Shown here: piece by piece, positions 34,346 through 42,235 of the stretch
Layout of the letters: each line of letters starts with the position of its first letter
Numbering within the stretch: position 1 is the stretch's first letter
Assembly: GCF_014654785.1 (NCBI RefSeq)
Contig: NZ_BNBD01000002.1
Span: 186,001-250,000, forward strand
Direction: 5' to 3'
DNA length: 64,000 bases
Origin: Streptomyces mashuensis
GTDB taxonomy: Bacteria; Actinomycetota; Actinomycetes; Streptomycetales; Streptomycetaceae
Notes under the pieces: model-generated
Databases searched by the model: none
Told to the model about the DNA's origin: nothing
What the model saw: only the letters and a program-made list of their open reading frames with translations
Program-made: the position numbers and the translations under genes

Positions 34346-34528
34346 GATCTCACCCGCACCCGCCTGGGAAATGCCGACCGCTAGCGCAGGAACCGGCCCC
34401 TGGGTTGTTACTCGCGCGTCTGTATTCATTATGCTATTGCGAGTCTTCAGCCGTCAGGGGCCTTATTTGATCTTGTAAGGCGCTCTGCGGGTTCAAGTTT
34501 CCTTGATCAATTAGGGAGGGGTGCTTTC

Positions 34529-35044
34529 GTGTCTGCATCTGTACAGCGGGCCAGCGAGCGTTTCGTGCGTAGCCTGAGCCTCCCCTCGGTCACTGGAATT
34601 CGGGACCTCCTGCCGGAGGTTGAGCGCCGAACGCAGCGGGCTGTCAAGCTTGAACCGGCTGAGGTTGGATGGTCAGCCCCCTGCGGAATGTGGGTCGCGA
34701 CTGCGGAGACGCACTACATCTTCTACGACCCGCGAACGAGCATCGCGCATCAGGACCACATCATTGCTCACGAGGTAGCCCACATCCTCAAGCGTCACCA
34801 GGGCCAGAGGAAGGTGCCGGTCGAGGCAACCGAGGGGCTCCTGACCCTTCTGGACCCGGAACTGATCCAGTCGGTGCTCGGCCGTGCGCAGTACGACGAT
34901 GCGGAAGAGCTCGAAGCCGAGCTGGTAGGAACCTACCTCCAGGCACACGTCCACCATCACCAGAAGTACCAGGTCGCGATCTCCGACGAAACGGAGTCCG
35001 ATCGGGTTGCAAGAACATTTCTACGCCGAAGGCCAAGTCCGTGA
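34529..35044 (+). CDS. ImmA/IrrE-like zinc metallopeptidase
   Basis: A 171-residue protein with the zinc motif HEVAH (in HIIAHEVAHILKRHQ), as in ImmA/IrrE peptidases that cleave XRE-type repressors. GTG 34529 follows GGGAGGGG. Its stop overlaps the start of the next gene (GTGA), so the two are coupled. The obvious candidate substrate is the HTH protein encoded just upstream, a common pairing. This is inference; the cassette occurs repeatedly in Streptomyces without an experimental role that I can name. Confidence 0.75.
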   Translation: MSASVQRASERFVRSLSLPSVTGIRDLLPEVERRTQRAVKLEPAEVGWSAPCGMWVATAETHYIFYDPRTSIAHQDHIIAHEVAHILKRHQGQRKVPVEATEGLLTLLDPELIQSVLGRAQYDDAEELEAELVGTYLQAHVHHHQKYQVAISDETESDRVARTFLRRRPSP

Positions 35045-36219
35045 GTGAACTGCACCCCATATGTCTCGTCATCGCGAGTATGGGATTCCTCTTTCTTCTA
35101 CGGGACTTGAAGAACAACAGGAAAGACCGGGCCCTCGTCCTGCTGAGTCTGGTCTTCCTCTCCTCAGCTCTCAGCTTCATCATTGCCCTGCCTCCCATCT
35201 GGAAGCAGATTGACGCTGCACTCGGCGTACCCAGCATCGCGGTCCCTCTCGCGCAGAGCTGCGTCATGCTGGTTCTGGTCTTCCAGACGAGCGTGGTTGC
35301 CTACTGGGCGTTCCCGCCGGCCGAGGCCCGCCGCAGGTCCAAGATATTCGGGATCGCCGGTGCCGCTGCTATCGCCGGATTGTTCGCGACGTTCTCCCAG
35401 ATTGATCCGGACGACTTCTCGCACTTCCTGGTGCGGGGCACCTTCTATAAGGCGTACCTCGGCATCTACATCGCCGCATACACGCTCGCGCAGACGTACT
35501 TGGCCGTGAAGTGCTGGCAGCAGGCGCGCCGGTCTGTAAATTCCTGGGTCACTGCGAGCCTGCGCATCATCACCGTGGGTGCGGTCATCACCGTGGGGCA
35601 GAGCGTCATCCGCACTGCCGACCTGGTTGCAGACGCCTTCGGGTCCAGCGCCGACAGCTGGCTGGCCCTTGCGTGGCTTTGCGGCGACGCCGGGGCCCTG
35701 CTGACCCTCCTCGGCTACTTCCTCCCGACCCTGGTTGACCGGGCGCGCGGGGTATACGGGTGGGCGAACGACCACTACGTGTACAAGCGGCTCGCCCCTC
35801 TGTGGGAGGCCCTCTACGCCGCGACCCCTTCGATCGCGGCGGTTCCGGCCGAGTCTCAGCTCCGGTCGCTCGTGCAGCTTCGGCCCATCAGCTTCTCGTT
35901 GTACCGTCGCATTACCGAGATCCGGGACGGCATGATCGAGCTTCGTCCGTATCTCCACGCCGACGTGCGGGAAGAGGCGGAGCACCGGCACGGCACGCAG
36001 GGTCTCAAGGACCCGGACCTGGCGGCGGCAGTCGTCGCAGAACAGATCCGGCAGGCTCTCGCCAGTCACAGCCAGAAGCAGGCGGCCGTCGAGCTGACTG
36101 AGTACGCCGACGCGCGGGTCAGCCCCGAGACCACCGACGAGGACAAGCACCTCCTCTTGCGCATTGCCCGGTATTTCACGCCGCCGCCGGCGCAGGTCAC
36201 AACGCCTGTACCTAGTTGA
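35041..36219 (+). CDS. MAB_1171c family putative membrane transporter
   Basis: A 392-residue protein with about seven N-terminal membrane segments (residues ~5-230) and a soluble C-terminal domain of about 150 residues. The domain contains LYRRITEIRDGMIELRPY, the stretch by which I recognise the MAB_1171c family. Transport has not been shown for the family that I know of, and the sensor-like layout (membrane bundle plus cytoplasmic tail) would also fit a signal receptor. Translationally coupled to the ImmA-like peptidase. Confidence 0.75.
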   Translation: MSELHPICLVIASMGFLFLLRDLKNNRKDRALVLLSLVFLSSALSFIIALPPIWKQIDAALGVPSIAVPLAQSCVMLVLVFQTSVVAYWAFPPAEARRRSKIFGIAGAAAIAGLFATFSQIDPDDFSHFLVRGTFYKAYLGIYIAAYTLAQTYLAVKCWQQARRSVNSWVTASLRIITVGAVITVGQSVIRTADLVADAFGSSADSWLALAWLCGDAGALLTLLGYFLPTLVDRARGVYGWANDHYVYKRLAPLWEALYAATPSIAAVPAESQLRSLVQLRPISFSLYRRITEIRDGMIELRPYLHADVREEAEHRHGTQGLKDPDLAAAVVAEQIRQALASHSQKQAAVELTEYADARVSPETTDEDKHLLLRIARYFTPPPAQVTTPVPS

Positions 36220-36361
36220 CGGACGCTGCGGCCAAGGTGACGTGCACCTTGGCCGCTGGCGCGCTCCAGGCAGACAGGCCGGTGCGCTCGGGCAGCCGGG
36301 ACCCAAGCCTGCCCGGCCCCTACGGTGTGAGCTTTGAACCGATGCTCCAGGAGATCCCCAT

Positions 36362-37108
36362 ATGCCCTCCCACGTTCCTGTGATCAAGACGCTCGCCAAG
36401 GGCGAGAGCGGCAAGCTCATCGACGTCTACCAGCCGGGCGAGCGCCCCGAGCGGCCACTTCCTGTCATCCTCATCTGGCACGGCCTCGGCCCTGATGAAC
36501 GGGACATCCTGCAGCCGCTCGCCGAGGAGGTCGTGGCGCGGGGGGCCGTCGTATTCGCCTCCGACTGGCGCTCCGATGCTCCGGATGGCGGCCGCGCCGA
36601 TCTCCTGAACTCGATTCGCTTCGTGCTCGCACAGGCGGCCTCGTTCGGCGGCGACCCCAAGCACTTCGTGCTCGCTGGCTGGTCTGCCGGCGCCGGGGCC
36701 GCCATAAGCGTTGCGCTGCGGCCCGAGCTGCTCGACGGGTGGCGGCCTGTTGCCGCGGTGGGGATCGCGGGCCACTACGAGCTCCCTGCCCGCACGACGG
36801 GCGAAACGCCCCTGGACGACCTCGCGGCCACGAGTGCGGACCCGGTTCCGATCCGGCTGGTCCATGGCAGGGGCGACATCATCCTGGACGTGCAGAATTC
36901 CCGTGACTTCGCTGAGGCGCTGGTGGCTCGCGGCTGGCCCGTTCACCTGGATGAAGTCGCCACCGACCATGCTGGCGTCATCATGACCGAGTACAACCTG
37001 GAGCTGAACCGGTGCGTCCCGACGGCATCCCCGTCGGCCGTCGAGGGAGGCCGAGTCACGGCGGAGTCCCTCATTCTCGCCGCCGAAACCGGGGCGGCCA
37101 CGAAGTAG
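36362..37108 (+). CDS. Alpha/beta hydrolase
   Basis: A 248-residue cytoplasmic hydrolase. The nucleophile motif is GWSAG (Ser near residue 107), the acid is probably Asp in GRGDII and the base His in TDHAG near residue 205, completing a triad. It resembles dienelactone-hydrolase or carboxylesterase-like small hydrolases; the substrate is unknown. AGGAG precedes ATG 36362. It lies 142 nt after the MAB_1171c-type gene and is followed by a very strong terminator, so it may end that cassette. Confidence 0.78.
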   Translation: MPSHVPVIKTLAKGESGKLIDVYQPGERPERPLPVILIWHGLGPDERDILQPLAEEVVARGAVVFASDWRSDAPDGGRADLLNSIRFVLAQAASFGGDPKHFVLAGWSAGAGAAISVALRPELLDGWRPVAAVGIAGHYELPARTTGETPLDDLAATSADPVPIRLVHGRGDIILDVQNSRDFAEALVARGWPVHLDEVATDHAGVIMTEYNLELNRCVPTASPSAVEGGRVTAESLILAAETGAATK

Positions 37109-37145
37109 TCGTCCGCCGCTCGAGCGGACCGGGAGCATCGACAGT

Positions 37146-37183
37146 AGTGGGGCCCAGGCGTAGTTCTACGCCTGGGCCCCACT
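37146..37183. terminator. Very strong bidirectional terminator
   Basis: A perfect 18-bp stem (AGTGGGGCCCAGGCGTAG and its complement) closed by a 2-nt TT gap lies between the convergent hydrolase and PAPS-reductase-like genes. It marks the border between the regulator cassette and the orphan-gene arrays. Confidence 0.85.
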
Positions 37184-37195
37184 GTGGGCGGCGGG

Positions 37196-38251
37196 TCAGG
37201 CCGCCAGGTCGAGACGCCCTCGTTCGAGGCGATCGAGGTACGTGCGGGTGGCCTTCTTGCCGACGTAGCCGGAGAGCGCGGTCCCTCGCGGGGGTCGGCG
37301 CAGTTCGCCGTACTCGGCGTCCAGGGCCTTGGCGCGCTCGATGATCGTCCGCACGGACAGGCCGTTCTTGAAGTCGGCGCCGACTTTCTTCTCGACGGCG
37401 ACGTACTGGGCGGCCTTCCTCGGGCGCAGCCGCGCGGCGAGGACGACGTCCGCCTCACACCCGAGGACACAGAACGAGCAGGACAGGCGGCTCATGCCCC
37501 AGTCGTACGCCTCGTGGTACGGCAGGCCGGAGCGGGCGATCTCCTTCCAGACCTCGGCATCCGTCCAGCCGTGAATGGGCCGCCACGTCGTGACATGCCT
37601 CTTGCCGTTGCTTGCCGGGCGGTCGATCTCGACGGCCGCGAGCTTGGCGCGCGGCGCGCTCTCGGCGGCCCGCTGGCCCATGCAGTTCAGGATGCGCACC
37701 GGGCGCCCCAGATCGCCGAGTTCGGCCACGAGCCGCGTCATCAGCTTCCGGATCGGCCCCCGCTTCAAATCCGAAGTGCACCACCTAGCTGTACTCGAAG
37801 GCCAAGCCGGAGCGACCTTCGCAGTGGCGGGGTCGCGGCCCTCGTCGCGGGCTTCCTCCTCAGCCTTCGCCTTGAGCTTGAAGAACCGGGCAACGGTGCG
37901 CGCCAAGAGGTCGCCGCCCTCGGCCTTGACCACCTCGAAGCGGACTCCGAGGCGGCGGGCCTGCTCCTCGGCGAGCGTGCGGGTGCCGCCCCACTCCACG
38001 TCGCCGAGGTCGGCGTGAACGATCACAACACGGTGGAGCAGTCCCAGCTTCGCGGCCAGGCGGCAAACGTGGGAGGCCATCGACTGCGAGTCCTTCCCAC
38101 CGGATGAGTTCAGGAGTATCCAGTCGGCGGCGCGCAGCAGCGCCGTCGGGATGGTCGTGGCCGGCACTGCGGGCACGGAGGGGTGGGTACGGCGGGCGCG
38201 CTTCTTCGGGGCGGGGGCTGTCTCGGCGAACAGGGTCAGTTGGGCGCTCAC
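37196..38251 (-). CDS. Phosphoadenosine phosphosulfate reductase-family (ATP pyrophosphatase) protein, phage/plasmid type
   Basis: A 351-residue PP-loop enzyme. The ATP-binding motif SSGGKDSQSM is near residue 50, followed by RWCTSDLKRGP, the family's adenylate/sulfur site, and a Cys cluster LSCSFCVLGC near residue 258 that may bind metal or an Fe-S centre. Members on phages and plasmids are related to DndC-type sulfurtransferases more than to assimilatory reductases. No dnd partner genes are in the window. GTG 38251 has GAGGAC upstream. It is the last gene of the minus-strand array. Confidence 0.75.
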   Translation of the reverse strand: MSAQLTLFAETAPAPKKRARRTHPSVPAVPATTIPTALLRAADWILLNSSGGKDSQSMASHVCRLAAKLGLLHRVVIVHADLGDVEWGGTRTLAEEQARRLGVRFEVVKAEGGDLLARTVARFFKLKAKAEEEARDEGRDPATAKVAPAWPSSTARWCTSDLKRGPIRKLMTRLVAELGDLGRPVRILNCMGQRAAESAPRAKLAAVEIDRPASNGKRHVTTWRPIHGWTDAEVWKEIARSGLPYHEAYDWGMSRLSCSFCVLGCEADVVLAARLRPRKAAQYVAVEKKVGADFKNGLSVRTIIERAKALDAEYGELRRPPRGTALSGYVGKKATRTYLDRLERGRLDLAA

Positions 38252-38330
38252 AGTGTCCTCGTCGGGAAAATGAGGGACGGAAGGTGGAGAGGGGCCGGGG
38301 GCGTGGTGGCTGCGCCCCCGGCGGGGAGCG

Positions 38331-38624
38331 CTACGAGGGGTTCTCGACGAGCCAGTTCGCGAACCTGTTGCCCTGGATCGTCCACGCGTCCTCGCGGTCG
38401 ACGAGCCCGCCCTTCCAGGTGCGCAGCCAGGGCATGGGCACGTGCCGTTCTTCGCGGACCTCGTCGAGATTCAGGACGGTCCCGGACCAGGTGAAGACGG
38501 TGCACCCGGAGTCCTTGCGTGTGGTGCAGGAATCGAGCCGGACCCGCATGCCGTGGGTGAGGACGATGTCGCCCTCGGCGAGCTGGCTGGAGTCCTTCAC
38601 GGTGACGTTGGGAGTGGTGATCAT
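38331..38624 (-). CDS. Small orphan protein
   Basis: A 97-residue protein with mainly strand-forming sequence (QLAEGDIVLTHGMRVRLD) that resembles a small beta-barrel, followed by a Trp-rich end (AWTIQGNRFANWLVENPS). GAGG precedes ATG 38624. It is part of the minus-strand array between the PAPS-reductase-like gene and a Cys/His protein. Its own leader does not contain the AGAGCAA stem-loop. Confidence 0.6.
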   Translation of the reverse strand: MITTPNVTVKDSSQLAEGDIVLTHGMRVRLDSCTTRKDSGCTVFTWSGTVLNLDEVREERHVPMPWLRTWKGGLVDREDAWTIQGNRFANWLVENPS

Positions 38625-38666
38625 GACTACCTCGCGATGTCGTGGTGGAGTGGCGGTGAGGGTGCC

Positions 38667-38693
38667 GGGGCGCGGCGGTCTGCGTCGCGCCCC
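38667..38693 (-). terminator. Post-stop GC hairpin
   Basis: GGGGCGCG/CGCGCCCC, 8 bp perfect, directly after the stop of the 134-residue gene; one of the recurring intergenic hairpins of the arrays. Confidence 0.6.
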
Positions 38694-38705
38694 GTCGGGA
38701 GGTGG

Positions 38706-39110
38706 TCAGGCCGCGAGCGCGGCGCGGGCGTCGGTGTCCCAGTCGGGGACGGCGAGGCCGAGTTCGAGGTAGCGGGCGGCGCGCTTGGCGGCGTTGCCGG
38801 GCCCGGAGTACGGGCAGCCCTTGTGGCGGCGCGGCGGGGCGGGCTTGACGCCCTTCCGCTCCCGCATGTGGCTGTAGAAGACGTCGATGTCCTCGCCGCA
38901 CAGCAGGTCGGTCAGGGCCCAACGGTGCTCGCTGCCCGGGTAGCCGTGGTGGACGCCCGCGCACCGGGTGCGGGTGCAGCCTTCGGGTTCGGTGACCGGA
39001 GTGGTACGGGGCGTGTAGCCGAGTTCGAGCATCCGCAGCCAGGCGGCGGCGAGGCTTTCACGGTTGCGGGTGGTGTCGGGCAGGAACGTGGACAGGAACG
39101 GCGTGGTCAT
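38706..39110 (-). CDS. Orphan Cys/His-containing protein
   Basis: A 134-residue protein with CTRTRCAGVHHG and a later HKGCPYSG, four Cys/His positions that could bind zinc. It has a helical start and end (LAAAWLRMLELGY, KRAARYLELGL). It is the first gene after a full promoter-box plus AGAGCAA leader (39121-39185), and the leader tail GACCCGAACCGAAGGA supplies the ribosome site before ATG 39110. No family is recognised. Confidence 0.6.
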   Translation of the reverse strand: MTTPFLSTFLPDTTRNRESLAAAWLRMLELGYTPRTTPVTEPEGCTRTRCAGVHHGYPGSEHRWALTDLLCGEDIDVFYSHMRERKGVKPAPPRRHKGCPYSGPGNAAKRAARYLELGLAVPDWDTDARAALAA

Positions 39111-39120
39111 GGCGCTGGGT

Positions 39121-39185
39121 CCTTCGGTTCGGGTCTGTGTCGGCGGTTGCTCTCCGCCAACAACGGAAATACTACAGCACGCGTC
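39121..39185 (-). promoter_or_regulatory. AGAGCAA leader with promoter-like box (copy 1)
   Basis: Minus strand: box GACGCGTGCTGTAGTATTT (39185-39167), then stem GGCGG-AGAGCAA-CCGCC (39158-39142), then GACCCGAACCGAAGGA leading to ATG 39110. Member of the 13-copy family. Confidence 0.8.
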
Positions 39186-39202
39186 GCCTTGGGTCTACTC
39201 TA

Positions 39203-39223
39203 CGGCGGGTTGCTCTCCCGCCG
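39203..39223 (-). promoter_or_regulatory. Orphan AGAGCAA stem-loop without a gene (copy 2)
   Basis: CGGCGGG-AGAGCAA-CCCGCCG, a perfect 7-bp stem, followed by a decayed tail AGTAGACCCAAGGC. Immediately downstream is the promoter box of copy 1 instead of a start codon. It looks like a leader whose gene was lost or replaced. Confidence 0.7.
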
Positions 39224-39277
39224 GAACGGGCCAGGGTGCAGCGGCTCGGCTGCGCCCTGGCGGTGGGACTGGGACGC

Positions 39278-40207
39278 TTACGGGCGACCGGGGCGGCCGA
39301 TCTGGCGAGCGGTGCCCGTCCGCTTCTCCCGAGGGAGCGCGGAGCGGTCAACGGGCGGACGCGGTACGGGGCGGCCGTATGCGCCGCTGCGCCTCGCGGT
39401 CGCGTCACCTACGCCGAAATCCCTGATGGCGGCTTCCTGAGCGCTGTGCCGCAACTCGCCACGGAGCGCCATCGTGCGCAGGTAGGGGTGCCGGCTGCGA
39501 ATGGCCGTGCTGTGTGTGCGGGCCAAGCGGGCACGGGCGGCCCTGACCGGCCTGCCCGCAGGGGACGGCGTGAGAAGGCCACGGATCCGGCGGGGTTCGG
39601 GCCGCAGCTCGGCCGCGGGCACCTCGCGCTCGCGCTTGGCCGCCCATGCCCCGGTGAGCGGCCACACGCGCACGCTGCCGTCAGCCATAGGCCAGCCGTT
39701 GATCTGAACGCGCGTGTCCGGCTGCCCGGGGCGCTTCCAGATGCCCCGGGAGTTCACCGGAAGCCGCGTGGCGAACGCCGGGCCCGTGAGCGGCATGCCC
39801 ACCAGCTTCCGGCCGCGTGTGGTGATGTACGCGCTGGCACCAGTGCGCCACCGGTCGGTGGCCTCCACGCTTTTTCCAGTCCGGTCACGGAAGACGACCA
39901 GGCCGTCACGGCTCAGGCCGCGTCCCTCGGCGTAGTTGAGGCCCGGCACGACACCCGTCTCCGGGTTGGCGCGCCTCAGCGCATGAAAGCGGTCGACCGT
40001 CATCAGCGCGCCCCATCCTGCGTCGGTGAGCCGTCGCAACCCAGTCCGGGGATCGGTGCGGGCCCATTCCTCGGGGAGCGAGTTGAGGACCCGGCGGGGG
40101 GTGCGGGTGGGCAGGTAGCCACCTGTGTCGATGGCGGCGAGTATGGCGCGGCGCTGTCCGTTCGGAATCTTCTGGGTGGTGTAGGACAGGTTGAGTTCGG
40201 GGGGCAT
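39278..40207 (-). CDS. Orphan protein, paralogue of the 41.6-42.2 kb gene
   Basis: A 309-residue protein. The N-terminal two thirds share ordered blocks with the 170-residue neighbour at 41648-42160: RRAILAAIDTGGYLPTRT, LTDAGWGAL, LSRDGLVVFRDRTG and AYITTRGRKLVG. The pattern suggests a winged-helix-like domain in which an LTDAG stretch and a DGLVVFRD strand pair recur. The C-terminal third is Arg-rich. Preceded by AGAGCAA leader copy 3. DNA binding is a reasonable guess but unproven. Confidence 0.65.
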   Translation of the reverse strand: MPPELNLSYTTQKIPNGQRRAILAAIDTGGYLPTRTPRRVLNSLPEEWARTDPRTGLRRLTDAGWGALMTVDRFHALRRANPETGVVPGLNYAEGRGLSRDGLVVFRDRTGKSVEATDRWRTGASAYITTRGRKLVGMPLTGPAFATRLPVNSRGIWKRPGQPDTRVQINGWPMADGSVRVWPLTGAWAAKREREVPAAELRPEPRRIRGLLTPSPAGRPVRAARARLARTHSTAIRSRHPYLRTMALRGELRHSAQEAAIRDFGVGDATARRSGAYGRPVPRPPVDRSALPREKRTGTARQIGRPGRP

Positions 40208-40249
40208 GGGGACTTTCGGTTCGGGTCTTCCGGCGGTTGCTCTCCGCCG
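40208..40249 (-). promoter_or_regulatory. AGAGCAA leader (copy 3)
   Basis: Stem CGGCGG-AGAGCAA-CCGCCG (40249-40231), then GACCCGAACCGAAAG directly before ATG 40207. No promoter box; it sits between two co-oriented genes. Confidence 0.8.
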
Positions 40250-40258
40250 AGGGAGGCC

Positions 40259-40282
40259 GGGGCGCAGCGCGTGCTACGCCCC
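40259..40282 (-). terminator. Post-stop GC hairpin
   Basis: GGGGCGTAGC/GCTGCGCCCC with one G-T pair, 10 nt after the stop of the 206-residue gene and directly before leader copy 3. Confidence 0.55.
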
Positions 40283-40291
40283 AGTGTGCGG

Positions 40292-40912
40292 TCAGATCGG
40301 GTAGGTCACCATGTCGGCGATGAGTTCGGCGATGGTCGCCGAGTCGGTGTCGCAGTCCACCGGGCCCCCCTTGCCGCTGATGTACAGCGGCTCGCCGATG
40401 GGCTCGCCGTTCTCGTCGTGGAGGAACATCGTCCAGCCGGTGTGCGCGGCGGGGACGTGCTCTATGGAGGGGGAACGATCGCCAACCGACAGGTGCGGGC
40501 GGTTGCGGGCGTCCGCGGCGGGGGTCGTCTGGTCCACGGGGATGGCGTAGCTCATGCCGATGTCGTCGCTGTGCGCGGTGATGCCCCACTTGGCGAGCGC
40601 GGCGAGCAACACGGCCCCGGCGGTCGGGCGGGGCGTGGTGAACCACTCGGCGACGGCCTGCACGCACAAGGCCAGGTCCTCCGCCTTGAACACGGTGGCG
40701 ACCTCGATGAAGTCGGACTTGCCAGCGCACTCCCACGCCGTGGCCCAGTAGCCGCCCCCGTACGGGAGGGAGGCCACTGTGACGTGATGACCGGTCGTCG
40801 CTTGATCCTGCGGGACGTCGGTGGGGTGCGCAATGAGCAGTCCCTCCTCCTTGTCGAGGAAAGCGGGGATGCCGGCAGCGGTGAGCGCTCCAAGCGCGAT
40901 GGCGTTGAACAT
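40292..40912 (-). CDS. Orphan protein
   Basis: A 206-residue protein with no membrane segment. Strand/helix alternation and stretches such as HVTVASLPYGGGYWATAW and WTMFLHDENGEPIGEPLY suggest an alpha/beta fold; no catalytic signature is visible. The start at 40912 is the first ATG after leader copy 4 (tail GACCCGAAGGAAGAG), about 15 nt downstream of the Shine-Dalgarno-like sequence. The frame stays open far upstream without coding character. Confidence 0.6.
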   Translation of the reverse strand: MFNAIALGALTAAGIPAFLDKEEGLLIAHPTDVPQDQATTGHHVTVASLPYGGGYWATAWECAGKSDFIEVATVFKAEDLALCVQAVAEWFTTPRPTAGAVLLAALAKWGITAHSDDIGMSYAIPVDQTTPAADARNRPHLSVGDRSPSIEHVPAAHTGWTMFLHDENGEPIGEPLYISGKGGPVDCDTDSATIAELIADMVTYPI

Positions 40913-40929
40913 GCGGATGCTGATGGTTC

Positions 40930-40965
40930 TCTTCCTTCGGGTCTGTCGGCGGTTGCTCTCCGCCG
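40930..40965 (-). promoter_or_regulatory. AGAGCAA leader (copy 4)
   Basis: Stem CGGCGG-AGAGCAA-CCGCCG (40965-40947), tail GACCCGAAGGAAG; upstream is a G-rich run. No promoter box. Confidence 0.75.
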
Positions 40966-41018
40966 GGGGGGGGTGAGGCGGTGCCGGGGCGCCGCAGCGG
41001 GCGCTCCCGTGGGCTGGG

Positions 41019-41591
41019 CTACAAGTCGCCGGGGGCATCGGGGTGCTCAGGGCACGGCCCGTACTGCCCGGTGCGAGTGCGGGGGTGGACGTGGCGGCGC
41101 CCGGCCAGCCTGCATCCGCCCTCCGCCTCGTCGCAGTGGGTGACGCAGGTGCACGCGTCCTCGTCAGCACTGGAGCTCGGGGCGGCGAGCGCGGGGGCGT
41201 TCTTCACGGCGCACTGCGCCAGCCAGCGGACGTACCGGATGCCGTGGTGGCGGCACAGGTCTTTGACCAGGTCCTTGCCGAACACAGCCAGCTCCGGCCA
41301 GTCGGCGAACGCGTGGGCGAACTGCTCGTCGGTGAGCTGGGGGACGTGCCACGCCTCGGGCCGGTCCAGGCCGTGGTTGCGGGTCATCGTCTCGTCGAGG
41401 ATCCGCCACGTCTCGATCAGTTCCATGGCCATGTCGTCGCGCTCGCCCATGCGGTCGACGTGCCAGCCCAGGGACTCGTCCGCGCCGAGCGTGCGGGTCC
41501 GGGCGGCGTTCTCCTGCCATTCGGCGGCCTTGGCGCGGACGAGGGCGAGCGCGGCGTCGGCGTCGAGGGGCTTCATCGTTGGTGTCTCCAT
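41019..41591 (-). CDS. Orphan protein with Cys-rich C-terminus
   Basis: A 190-residue protein. The first 130 residues are helical (RAKAAEWQENAARTR, MGERDDMAMELIETWRILDE). The C-terminal 45 residues hold a Cys/His set (CTCVTHCDEAEGGC, then a final CPEH) that looks like a zinc-binding tail, as in many phage and plasmid proteins. ATG at 41591; a second ATG five codons later is possible. No AGAGCAA leader precedes it. Confidence 0.6.
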   Translation of the reverse strand: METPTMKPLDADAALALVRAKAAEWQENAARTRTLGADESLGWHVDRMGERDDMAMELIETWRILDETMTRNHGLDRPEAWHVPQLTDEQFAHAFADWPELAVFGKDLVKDLCRHHGIRYVRWLAQCAVKNAPALAAPSSSADEDACTCVTHCDEAEGGCRLAGRRHVHPRTRTGQYGPCPEHPDAPGDL

Positions 41592-41647
41592 TCGGTGTGC
41601 GGGCAGGCTGCACAGCCGGTGTGGGCGGCGCGGCTCTGGGAAGGACG

Positions 41648-42160
41648 TCAGGCGGACCGGTAGGACTGAGGGAAGCCCGTGATCAGTCGGCGGCCCAGTT
41701 CGGTCACGTAGGGGGCGTGCAGTGGACCTCGTACGCCGTCATCGCCGTTGTTGGGGCGCGTGGTGCCGTCCCCGTCACGGAACTCGACCAGGCCGTCACG
41801 GTGAAGGGTCTTCACCGTCGGCCGCGAGGTGTCCTCGGGCAGGCGCCCGTCCGGGCCGGCGCTTCGGAGCGCGGTGTTCCCGGCGTCGGTGAGCAGCGCC
41901 CGGCGGCCCCGGCTGTTGAGGGCGTGGAAGACCGGCCCGTCGTACCCGGCCCAGCGCGCGCTGGCAGCGGCGCGCCCGGTGTTGGTCACTGCGGTCACCC
42001 AGCAGGCGAGGCAGATGGCGTCCAGGACTCGGGTGTCCGTGCTCTGCGGAACGCGGCCCTTGTCGTCGGCGAGTGCGGCGAGCAGCGCGCGGCGGTGTGC
42101 GGGGGTCGGGGTCTTGGGGATCTTGAGTGCGGGGGCCGGGGGCTTGTGTGCGGTGGCCAT
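41648..42160 (-). CDS. Orphan protein, paralogue of the 39.3-40.2 kb gene
   Basis: A 170-residue protein from ATG 42160 (CCGAAGGACCACC upstream). It shares the blocks RRALLAALADDKG, LTDAGNTAL, LHRDGLVEFRDGDG and YVTELGRRLITG with the 309-residue protein in the same array. The pair therefore reflects a duplication with divergence. The fold may be winged-helix-like; function is unknown. Confidence 0.65.
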   Translation of the reverse strand: MATAHKPPAPALKIPKTPTPAHRRALLAALADDKGRVPQSTDTRVLDAICLACWVTAVTNTGRAAASARWAGYDGPVFHALNSRGRRALLTDAGNTALRSAGPDGRLPEDTSRPTVKTLHRDGLVEFRDGDGTTRPNNGDDGVRGPLHAPYVTELGRRLITGFPQSYRSA

Positions 42161-42190
42161 GGTGATGGTGGTCCTTCGGTGCCGAGGGGC

Positions 42191-42220
42191 GGGGCGCAAG
42201 ATGTGTTCGCCTTGCGCCCC
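42191..42220 (-). terminator. Post-stop GC hairpin
   Basis: A perfect 10-bp stem GGGGCGCAAG/CTTGCGCCCC with a 10-nt loop, 16 nt after the stop of the 140-residue gene. Confidence 0.65.
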
Positions 42221-42235
42221 GGTGTGGGCTGGTGG

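Noticed and set aside
41592..41650. AGAGCAA leader before the 190-residue gene
   Set aside because: The gap has no AGAGCAA loop or GACCCGAA tail, so this gene is not counted among the leader-controlled set.
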